In this document: positions 1 to 5,555 of the stretch, piece after piece
How positions within the stretch are numbered: the stretch's first letter is position 1
Layout: every line of letters starts with the position of its first letter
From: Candidatus Margulisiibacteriota bacterium
Lineage (GTDB): Bacteria; Margulisbacteria; WOR-1; O2-12-FULL-45-9
Direction: 5' to 3'
Assembly: GCA_030018645.1 (NCBI GenBank)
Contig: JASEHX010000049.1
Location: forward strand, 1 to 5,555
DNA: 5,555 nucleotides
Program-made: the position numbers and the translations under genes
The notes under the pieces: generated by a model
What the model was told of the DNA's origin: nothing
Seen by the model: only the letters and a program-made list of their open reading frames with translations
Database searches by the model: none

Positions 1-336
1 GCCGCGTCCACCAGCCGTCAAGTTCAAAACTGGACCTTTGCGCCGGCCAGGAAATGACTTTTACGCCCATTCCGCACCAGATAGTCGCCAAGCTAACGGG
101 CCGCAAGACATAATTATGCGCGGAGCATAGCCTTGTTTATATAACTTAACTGCCGCATCTACCCTCTCCCCATTATCATCCCCTCCCAACACTGCTATGG
201 CATCCGCTTTTGCTAAAGCATCTCTAACGATCAAATATTCAGCCGCTTTATTTAATAAATAAGGCGAAGATAAATAAGCCGAAACACACAGCACAAAAAT
301 AACAACCAGCCAAATAAGCCGCTTTTTTATTTTCAT
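1..336 (-). pseudogene. DUF218 (YdcF/SanA/ElyC-like) membrane protein, interrupted by internal deletion and frameshift
   Basis: The ATG at 336-334 opens a 91-residue frame ending at TAA 63-61. Residues about 7-25 form one hydrophobic N-terminal membrane anchor. They are followed by the start of a DUF218 domain: ADAIAVLGGDDNGERVDAA (about residues 44-62), then GYAPRIIMSCGP and AEW just before the stop. In DUF218 proteins this first half is followed by roughly 60 residues carrying the conserved E, N and H/R positions. Here those are absent. Instead, from about position 67 to 1, a different frame reads GVKVISWPAQ and FELDGWWTR, which resembles the family's C-terminal segment. The simplest reading is a gene that lost about 60 codons together with its reading frame, or an assembly misjoin. 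The window ends before the natural stop. The start lies 2 nt after the stop of the flavoprotein gene, with only a weak AGGG-type ribosome site. Related proteins include E. coli ElyC, SanA and YdcF, linked to envelope and lipid-carrier homeostasis; the exact reaction is unknown. As read, the product should be inactive. Confidence 0.72.
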
Positions 337-338
337 GA

Positions 339-1481
339 TTAGCGGGCTGCCCTAAACATGGAACGCAGGATAAATTTAGGGTTTTTAACCATGCCTAACA
401 GCAGGGTGCCCAGGGTTGGGTAGGTGCGCGGATTGGAAACCAAGCTCCAAAAAATGGAAGAATGGTTCTCGAAATCCCCGATTTTTTCAATTAACGGCAC
501 ATTATCTTTTATGTAAGAAAATATTCGGTCCAAGACGTTTTTGTCAATATTTTCGGTGATATAGCGCACCAAAAGGCACAACTTAATTTCTTGTTCAAAT
601 TCTTCCACCCAGCGTTTTTTATAATTTGCAAAATCACCCTCTTTGATCGCGTCAGCCAGCAGTTCCGCTGATTTCATCCCATAATAAATGCCGCCTGAAG
701 TGATGGGCTTTACCTGGCAGGCAGCGTCGCCAACCAAGGCCGCCTTGCCGTTTACCAATTCACAGGTGCCAATAGGAATCGCCCCAGCATTTTTTTCCAC
801 TACCTCCCCTTCAACGCCCATTTTTTCCATAAAATCATTCAGCTCATGGTAAGGATTGTTAGATATCGTCCCCACCCGAACATGCCCGTTGCCTTCCGGG
901 ATGATCCAGGTAAAAAGCGAAAAAGGCTTGAGATAATGGACTTCGACCATATTCTGCAGTTTAGCTGCGGTTTTGACCAGATACTGGTATCCGCGATAAA
1001 GCTTCATATCCGAAACAAAATTCAGCGATTTCCTTACTTTCGAATTCGGCCCGTCCGCCCCAATAACAATATCGGTATAATATTCGCCATTTGATGTTTT
1101 TAAAATATAACCGTCTTTGATAGGATGCACTTCCTGCAAAGCGGTATTTAATTCAATATTTAACCCATGGCTTAATTCTTTATCAAACACTGCCCGGTCA
1201 ACTATATAAGCGACCTTAGGACGGTTGATATCAAAAGAATAACCGTTATAAATTACTTTTGCACCGTCAATCGTATTCAAAATTGAAGCGTGCGAAACCG
1301 GCAGCCGCATTTCCTCAAACGTTCCGCGGCCAACAATGCCGGCACACTGCACTGGCCTCCCGACTTCCAAGTGTTCTTCCAGCAGCAGAGGATCAAAGCC
1401 GGCATGTTTAAGCAGTTGTCCCAGGTAACAGCCAACCGGCCCGGCACCAACAATCATTATCTTCTTTTGCTTCCTGACCAT
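339..1481 (-). CDS. Geranylgeranyl reductase family FAD-dependent oxidoreductase
   Basis: This is a complete 380-residue flavoprotein. An N-terminal Rossmann fold binds FAD through VGAGPVG (residues 11-17), with an acidic end to the second strand at LLLEE (32-36). PVQCAG (43-48) matches the Pro-x-x-Cys-x-Gly element typical of geranylgeranyl reductases. GADGPNSKVR (141-150) is the DG motif, and VGDAACQVKPITSGGIYYG (250-268) is the GD motif with the family's characteristic Gly-rich helix start. Y183 followed eight residues later by W192-I-I-P-E-G resembles the substrate-side Y/W/P motif of archaeal enzymes. The C-terminus (about 345-378) is hydrophobic and basic, so membrane association is plausible. 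Known relatives reduce isoprenoid double bonds in chlorophyll, archaeal lipids or dolichol. Many bacterial members have no known substrate. The ATG shares its A with the TAA of the sugar transferase gene (TAATG), which favours this start over Met9. Given the context I infer an isoprenoid or lipid-carrier substrate, without proof. It could instead be a general FAD monooxygenase-like enzyme. Confidence 0.88.
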   Translation of the reverse strand: MVRKQKKIMIVGAGPVGCYLGQLLKHAGFDPLLLEEHLEVGRPVQCAGIVGRGTFEEMRLPVSHASILNTIDGAKVIYNGYSFDINRPKVAYIVDRAVFDKELSHGLNIELNTALQEVHPIKDGYILKTSNGEYYTDIVIGADGPNSKVRKSLNFVSDMKLYRGYQYLVKTAAKLQNMVEVHYLKPFSLFTWIIPEGNGHVRVGTISNNPYHELNDFMEKMGVEGEVVEKNAGAIPIGTCELVNGKAALVGDAACQVKPITSGGIYYGMKSAELLADAIKEGDFANYKKRWVEEFEQEIKLCLLVRYITENIDKNVLDRIFSYIKDNVPLIEKIGDFENHSSIFWSLVSNPRTYPTLGTLLLGMVKNPKFILRSMFRAAR

Positions 1482-2833
1482 TAATATGCACCCGTCCCGA
1501 GTAAAACCACTGGGACTGTTCTCAACAGGATCTTAATATCCAGCCACAAAGACCAATTTTCGATATAGTAAACATCCAGCCGCACCATTTCTTCAAACGG
1601 CAACAGCGATCGGCCCGCCACCTGCCAAGGGCCGGTTATCCCCGGACGCACCCGCAGTCTTTTCCAATGCCAGGAAGAATATTCCGATACTTCCCGCGGG
1701 AGGGGCGGCCGCGGCCCCACCATGCTCATTTGTCCCAGCAGGACGTTGAAGATTTGCGGCAATTCATCAATGCTGTAGCGCCGCATAAACCGCCCCAAGG
1801 GCGTGATGCGCGGATCATTTTTCATCTTAAACAAATGGCCGTCGACTTCAGATAGGGGTTTCAATTGGGGAAACAATTGTTCGGCATCCTTCACCATCGA
1901 ACGGAATTTGAACATTTTAAACTTGTCGCCGTCTTTTCCCACCCTTTCCTGCATAAAAAATATCGGGCCCGGAGATGTAATTTTAATCAAACCGGCAAAA
2001 ACGAGAAAGAGAGGAGATAAAATTATTATCCCAACAAGAGAGGAAATAAAATCAAACGCCCGCTTGATAAAAGCGTTAAATCCTTTAAGCGCTATTTCGG
2101 AAACCGAAAGCAAAGGTATCCCGCCCAATTCATCAACGTCCAACCGGCTGGCAATTAGTTCCAACCGGCCAGGAATGATTTTAAATTCGATGCCGAATCG
2201 CTCACATTCCATGATAATGTCTACGACTTTTGGGGCAGGAATATCATTGCTGGCAATAATTACCTCTTTGATATTTTTGCTTTTTATTTCTTCCTTTATC
2301 ATTTCGATGCTGACATCATTTCCAAAAGTTCCGGCAAGATGATATCCCAAACCTTTATCCTGGGATATTTTTTGGGCAATTACATCGGCCATTTCCCCGC
2401 TGCCTAAAAGGAGTACATTCTTTGTGTGCCATCCCTGCGCCCGCAAGATACCGGCCATCCAGTAAATCAGCGTTCTCTCCCCTCCCAGTAAAACCAAAGC
2501 CACTAACCAGGCATTAACAATCACCAAACGCGAAAACCAGAATTCACGGTACAAGAAAAGCATGCTGAATAATACTAATGTTGAGGTTGAAATTGCCAAG
2601 AATAACATAGCCAGTTCATCAAGCAGAACGGATGATTTTTTTTCTTCATACAGCCCGTAAAATTTAAAAACAGCCAGCCAAAGCAAAGAAACGATAACCA
2701 GTACCCGTAAATAATGGCCAAAAATGGGCGCAGAATCAGGCGCAATAAAAAGCAATATTTTGAAACGGAAGAAATAAGCCAGGACAAACGAAATGTTAAT
2801 TAATAAAACATCAGTTAATATCTTTAGCCGCAT
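1481..2833 (-). CDS. Polyprenyl-phosphate glycosyl-1-phosphate transferase (large PGT, WbaP/PssY type)
   Basis: This is a complete 450-residue initiating enzyme. It should move a hexose-1-phosphate from a UDP-sugar to a polyprenyl phosphate carrier at the inner membrane, the first step of polysaccharide assembly. Four hydrophobic helices (about 5-23, 41-59, 74-96, 101-118) precede a Rossmann-like CoA_binding_3 domain (about 138-250) with LLLGSGEMA at 141-149. The catalytic bacterial sugar transferase domain follows: KRAFDF at 257-262, a re-entrant helix with P274, then QERVG (295-299), FKFRSM (308-313) and NDPRITPLGR (339-348). Next come SIDELPQ (354-360), containing the Asp356-Glu357 catalytic dyad, then MVGPRP (371-376) and RPGITGPWQVAGR (396-408). 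All hallmark residues are intact and the length is normal for the family. The sugar (glucose, galactose or another) cannot be read from sequence. The ATG follows the ligase stop by one base (TAATATG), with only a weak GGAA upstream, suggesting translational coupling. Confidence 0.95.
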   Translation of the reverse strand: MRLKILTDVLLINISFVLAYFFRFKILLFIAPDSAPIFGHYLRVLVIVSLLWLAVFKFYGLYEEKKSSVLLDELAMLFLAISTSTLVLFSMLFLYREFWFSRLVIVNAWLVALVLLGGERTLIYWMAGILRAQGWHTKNVLLLGSGEMADVIAQKISQDKGLGYHLAGTFGNDVSIEMIKEEIKSKNIKEVIIASNDIPAPKVVDIIMECERFGIEFKIIPGRLELIASRLDVDELGGIPLLSVSEIALKGFNAFIKRAFDFISSLVGIIILSPLFLVFAGLIKITSPGPIFFMQERVGKDGDKFKMFKFRSMVKDAEQLFPQLKPLSEVDGHLFKMKNDPRITPLGRFMRRYSIDELPQIFNVLLGQMSMVGPRPPLPREVSEYSSWHWKRLRVRPGITGPWQVAGRSLLPFEEMVRLDVYYIENWSLWLDIKILLRTVPVVLLGTGAY

Positions 2834-2834
2834 A

Positions 2835-5363
2835 TTATTTTAATTTTTCCAGCATATTTTTTGCATAAGCATTATTGGGGTCCAGCATAATTACTTGTTC
2901 AAATTCTTCTTTGGCCCTTTGCCTTTCTCCCCTCATCAAATAAACGTTGCCAAGCCCGTTATGGGCAATGGTATTTTTAGGATCATTAAAGACCACCTGC
3001 TGAAGGTCTTTAAAGGCCCTGTCCGCATTGCCCTGCGCTAAATAAATTTCCGCTCTTAAGATATAGCCGGCCGGATCTTTGGGATTTACGGCAATCATTT
3101 TATTGCTTATATTTAGTGCGTCATTTTTATTGCCGGACAAAAGATAGATGCGGCCAACTCGGTCCATTATCAGCAAATTGTCGCTGTATTTATTTAAGGC
3201 GCGCTGCAGTACTGCCAGTGTTTCCGTTGGACGACCTAATTTAGCATAAGCGTCCTGCATCCTTTGCATGGGCTCTGCTAAGGTTGGGTTGATAAAAAAG
3301 GCTTCCTCGAATAGTTTAGCCGCTTCGTTTAGATTCCCTTTCTTCTCATAAATCACGCCCAATAGAAGATAAACCTCGGCGTAGTAAGGATCAATTTTCA
3401 AAGCTATCTCGGCATCTTTCTGCGCTTCAGCCAAGGCGGTCGGGTTATTTTGCATGCCGAAATTCAAGAATATCTTGGCTAAAATAAAATAATTATCGGC
3501 ATTATAAGGGTCCACCTGCGTCCCATATTTTAAAATGGAAATGGCATCGTTAACTTGATTGGCATTTTGGAAAGATGAATTAAGTTGTGCAATCCCCAAA
3601 TGAGAAACCGTCCCGCCTTCAAGCGGATAGAATTTTAATGACTTTTGCAGGTCTTCTATTGCCTGCGGTACTTGGCGGTAATCCAGCTTGGTCTTGCCGG
3701 ATTTAAACCAAATATCCCCGCGAAAAGAAGCAAAAGAAATATAAATGGCAATTACAGCAGCAGCAATAATTCCGGCAACCGGCAGCCAAGGGATTTCTTT
3801 CCAATTTAAACTAATCGCCTTTTTTTCTTTTATTTCCCTATTTTCTCCCACAATCATCACCAGCGCCCAAATGACCCAGAACAAGGAAGTAATGGCTACA
3901 ACCCCAAAACTAAATTGGTTTTGCACTAGATAAGATACGGCCGCCGCCAGTAAGCCAGCAATAACCAGGTGTTCCTTTGAATTAACCCGGTTAATTTTTG
4001 ATATGCCAACTTTAAAAACAATATAAAGCAGCCAAATATAAACTATAAAGGCCAATAACCCTTTAGTTATGCTGACATCCATGGTTTCATTATGACAGCG
4101 GTCTTGTTTGACGTGGAAAGCTTCTTTAAAGCGGAATAGGTCGGTCTCATAGCGCGGGAAAACCATTTTTAACACTTCCGGGCCAATACCGAAAAGAGGA
4201 TTATCGGCAACAATCTTAAATGCGCTTGTCCAGGTTTCAGTCCGCGAACCGGCCGCCCCTTTTAATTCTAGTTTGGCTGCGTTTTCTTCTATCTCACTGC
4301 TTTTAGTGGTTGACACTTCTGAGGTAAATCTCTGCAGAGGGGAAAACTCGGGCTGCAGCATGGTTATAGCCGAAACCAAGACAATTAATATGCTTAATGC
4401 CGCAAATTTCTTGTAATGACTAAAGAGCCATCGCCGACCAATTAATAGGGCGAACAAAACAATACCCGTGAAAAAGCCCATATAACCGCCGCGGCTCTGG
4501 GTATACAATAACGCGATGTAAACCAACAACAGCACCAGGCCAAGTAAAATTTTTAAAATCAATGGATGAATATCGGCATAATAATATGCAAATACAACCG
4601 AGGCGGACGACATGGCCAAAAAAGCCAAGTACCAGATTACCACATTATTGGCATCCAGGTTATAGATCATCAACAGAAAGATCCCCTGGACCGCCATTAA
4701 ACTGGCTAACGGCAGCCATTGTTTTCCCCAGTCAATTGGCTGATTTTCCGGCCGATCATCTAAAAGAAACAAAGCCAAAATGATAAAGAAGGCCATCAGC
4801 ATATAGGCCGCCATAAAGTTGGGCTGGCCGATGGTGCCAATTACCCGTTGCCAGGTCACCACTCCTCCCCACATGTAGGGATCCCAGGAATGGCGCTGGA
4901 TAATCGAATAAATTGCCATGAGGGTAGCAGTTGGGACCAGCACCGCCATTGTTCTTTTTACTTGTTCAAATGACCGGATAAAATTGGCAGCAACAAAAAA
5001 TAAGAGCCCATATAAGTACCAAGTAGACAGCCCTTCATACCTGCCGTAGAACCCGACCAGGCTGGTATGAACATGGACTGACGTAAGGCTGGCAATCGTT
5101 ATACACAGCAAAAAAGAAAGCGCCGGCCAATCGAGCGCGGTCCGAATAAATTTACGTTCCTTGAGGATAATAATCTTGCATGCCCAAACAGCCATAGTAA
5201 TTATCCCAAAGGTCCTCAGCCAGGCAATTTTTGTCCCCGAAAAGACAATGCCCAAACGCCGGTCAAATAGTGTCGGTATAAGGAAAATAAGGGACAAAAA
5301 TATTATTTCTATGGCCCAATCAAACCAATTTATCTGCTCCCAAAACTTTACTGTTTTGCCCAT
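2835..5363 (-). CDS. O-antigen ligase/polymerase-like (Wzy_C) membrane protein with C-terminal TPR domain
   Basis: The protein has 842 residues. About 14 hydrophobic segments span residues 16-505, with one more at about 526-546, followed by a soluble TPR region. Wzy/WaaL-type marks are FYGRYEGLSTW (105-115), IGTIGQPNF (175-183), TQSRGG (288-293), and a long loop after the eleventh helix. The loop carries SRTETW (373-378), NPLFGIGPE (388-396) and CHNE (423-426). His424 fits the conserved catalytic histidine of O-antigen ligases, and G435 lies in the following helix. By eye, with N-terminus inside, both this loop and the TPR tail fall outside the cytoplasm. The family joins lipid-linked glycans to an acceptor (ligase) or to each other (polymerase); sequence alone does not separate these, and a protein O-glycosylation ligase is also possible. 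The start overlaps the upstream glycosyltransferase gene by 16 nt. No other early start codon is convincing; the next Met is residue 57, beyond the first membrane helix. Confidence 0.88.
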   Translation of the reverse strand: MGKTVKFWEQINWFDWAIEIIFLSLIFLIPTLFDRRLGIVFSGTKIAWLRTFGIITMAVWACKIIILKERKFIRTALDWPALSFLLCITIASLTSVHVHTSLVGFYGRYEGLSTWYLYGLLFFVAANFIRSFEQVKRTMAVLVPTATLMAIYSIIQRHSWDPYMWGGVVTWQRVIGTIGQPNFMAAYMLMAFFIILALFLLDDRPENQPIDWGKQWLPLASLMAVQGIFLLMIYNLDANNVVIWYLAFLAMSSASVVFAYYYADIHPLILKILLGLVLLLVYIALLYTQSRGGYMGFFTGIVLFALLIGRRWLFSHYKKFAALSILIVLVSAITMLQPEFSPLQRFTSEVSTTKSSEIEENAAKLELKGAAGSRTETWTSAFKIVADNPLFGIGPEVLKMVFPRYETDLFRFKEAFHVKQDRCHNETMDVSITKGLLAFIVYIWLLYIVFKVGISKINRVNSKEHLVIAGLLAAAVSYLVQNQFSFGVVAITSLFWVIWALVMIVGENREIKEKKAISLNWKEIPWLPVAGIIAAAVIAIYISFASFRGDIWFKSGKTKLDYRQVPQAIEDLQKSLKFYPLEGGTVSHLGIAQLNSSFQNANQVNDAISILKYGTQVDPYNADNYFILAKIFLNFGMQNNPTALAEAQKDAEIALKIDPYYAEVYLLLGVIYEKKGNLNEAAKLFEEAFFINPTLAEPMQRMQDAYAKLGRPTETLAVLQRALNKYSDNLLIMDRVGRIYLLSGNKNDALNISNKMIAVNPKDPAGYILRAEIYLAQGNADRAFKDLQQVVFNDPKNTIAHNGLGNVYLMRGERQRAKEEFEQVIMLDPNNAYAKNMLEKLK
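2874..3722 (-). other. TPR array inside the O-antigen-ligase-like protein
   Basis: Residues about 548-830 of the 842-residue protein form about eight tetratricopeptide units. The last five are in perfect 34-residue register (661-694, 695-728, 729-762, 763-796, 797-830). They show the usual pattern of a small residue in helix A, a LG.Y or IY step, G at the turn, A in helix B and a closing P, for example LLLGVIYEKKGNLNEAAKLF. The first three units are looser; the third has a short insertion near FGMQNNPTA. A short helix (831-842) caps the array. TPR arrays bind proteins or peptides; the partner is not indicated by the sequence. Confidence 0.85.
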
Positions 5364-5555
5364 AATTGATATTTTTTATCAATAAACTCCTTTATTTTTT
5401 GTTGGAATATGGTTTTATCGTATTGCTGCGCGTGACGGCGGATATCATTTTTATCAAAAACCATAAAATTAAACTTTTTAATTGCACTTATTAACGCATT
5501 GGCGGTCGGCGCGTCAAAAAATAATCCGGTTTTGCCTTCAATCACTGTTTCTTCC
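5348..5555 (-). CDS. GT4-family glycosyltransferase, C-terminal fragment cut by window edge
   Basis: Only the last 68 residues are visible; the frame is open to the window's right end, so the apparent GTG start near 5545 is internal. EETVIEGKTGLFF matches the end of the nucleotide-sugar-binding half of GT-B glycosyltransferases of family GT4 (Glycos_transf_1), where a glycine-rich stretch is followed by E-x-V-x-x-G-x-T-G. The rest (DAPTANALISAIKKF, then FDKNDIRRHA, then a charged C-terminal helix) has the usual closing layout of that family. The enzyme would add one sugar to the lipid-linked glycan on the cytoplasmic face of the membrane. Donor and linkage cannot be read from this fragment, and the catalytic half lies outside the window. 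The stop at 5350-5348 lies 16 nt inside the next gene. Confidence 0.82.
   Translation of the reverse strand, partial: EETVIEGKTGLFFDAPTANALISAIKKFNFMVFDKNDIRRHAQQYDKTIFQQKIKEFIDKKYQLWAKQ
5361..5390 (-). promoter_or_regulatory. Start region of the ligase gene: distant GGAG and a small hairpin
   Basis: Reading the minus strand, a GGAG at 5390-5387 is the only Shine-Dalgarno-like sequence before the ligase ATG (5363-5361), but it is 23 nt away. Between them lies a perfect 7-bp inverted repeat, ATTGATA / TATCAAT (arms 5383-5377 and 5371-5365), around a five-A loop. If the stem folds, GGAG comes within about four bases of the ATG. The stem has one G-C pair only, so it is weak. The same bases encode the glycosyltransferase C-terminus, so the repeat may be chance. 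Confidence 0.35.

Larger units (their letters stand above)
1..5555 (-). other. Single polysaccharide-biosynthesis operon (all genes minus strand)
   Basis: Five genes run in the same direction with junctions of -16, +1, -1 and +2 nt. No space exists for an internal promoter or terminator outside coding sequence, and none is seen. The first gene's promoter and the terminator lie outside the window. None of the four internal starts has a strong AGGAGG-type site at normal spacing, so translation probably passes from gene to gene by coupling. Confidence 0.8.

Noticed and set aside
846..1094. 82-codon open frame on the plus strand
   Set aside because: It is antisense to the flavoprotein gene, whose motifs on both sides are intact; no domain or start signal supports it.
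1803..2342. 179-codon open frame on the plus strand
   Set aside because: It lies wholly antisense to the well-supported sugar transferase gene, resembles no family I recognise, and is low in complexity of a kind expected from a complementary frame.
2636..2643. Run of eight A (minus strand) in the sugar transferase gene, a possible slippage or phase-variation tract
   Set aside because: It encodes the ordinary E-E-K-K loop between the second and third membrane helices in a moderately A-rich genome, and the gene is intact. The length is too modest to claim a contingency switch.
2575..2787. 70-codon minus-strand frame inside the sugar transferase gene
   Set aside because: It is an alternative frame of the N-terminal membrane region; hydrophobic content arises from the T-rich codons of the real gene.
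5161..5385. 74-codon plus-strand frame overlapping the ligase start
   Set aside because: It is antisense to the first membrane helices of the ligase and the glycosyltransferase end; no family match or ribosome site seen.
5348..5545. Treating the 65-codon frame with a GTG start as a small independent gene
   Set aside because: The frame continues open to the window edge and its residues match the C-terminal end of a GT4 glycosyltransferase, so the GTG is an internal valine codon.

Overview
All recognisable genes lie on the minus strand and are packed end to end, so transcription runs from right (5555) to left (1). The window is a slice of a bacterial surface-polysaccharide (exopolysaccharide, O-antigen or capsule type) gene cluster. 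The DNA leans moderately to A+T. Ribosome-binding sites are weak and coding is very dense. I cannot name the organism. The gene content (a polyprenyl-phosphate sugar transferase, an O-antigen-ligase-like protein with a TPR tail, and a geranylgeranyl-reductase-like flavoprotein) would fit an uncultured candidate-phylum bacterium or a clostridial or deltaproteobacterial-type lineage, but that is inference.

Layout in order of transcription: (1) 5555-5348, the last 68 residues of a GT4-type glycosyltransferase cut by the window edge. (2) 5363-2835, an 842-residue multi-spanning Wzy/WaaL-type (O-antigen ligase or polymerase) protein with about eight TPR units at its C-terminus. (3) 2833-1481, a complete 450-residue polyprenyl-phosphate glycosyl-1-phosphate transferase (WbaP/PssY-type large PGT). 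(4) 1481-339, a complete 380-residue FAD-dependent oxidoreductase of the geranylgeranyl reductase family. (5) 336-1, a DUF218 (YdcF/SanA/ElyC-like) membrane-anchored gene. It is interrupted: its N-terminal half runs into a stop at 63-61, while the family's C-terminal signature resumes in another frame just beyond, as if about 60 codons were missing.

The four junctions are a 16-nt overlap, a 1-nt gap, a 1-nt TAATG overlap and a 2-nt gap, so this is almost certainly one transcript with coupled translation. No promoter, terminator, RNA gene, mobile element or CRISPR array is visible, and no gap between genes exceeds two bases.

Working model (inference): the PGT loads the first sugar phosphate onto a polyprenyl phosphate carrier, glycosyltransferases including the GT4 enzyme extend it, and the Wzy/WaaL-type protein polymerises or transfers the glycan outside the membrane. 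The isoprenoid-reductase-like flavoprotein directly behind the PGT is the most intriguing member, because it could act on the lipid carrier itself. The broken DUF218 gene is the second point worth checking.
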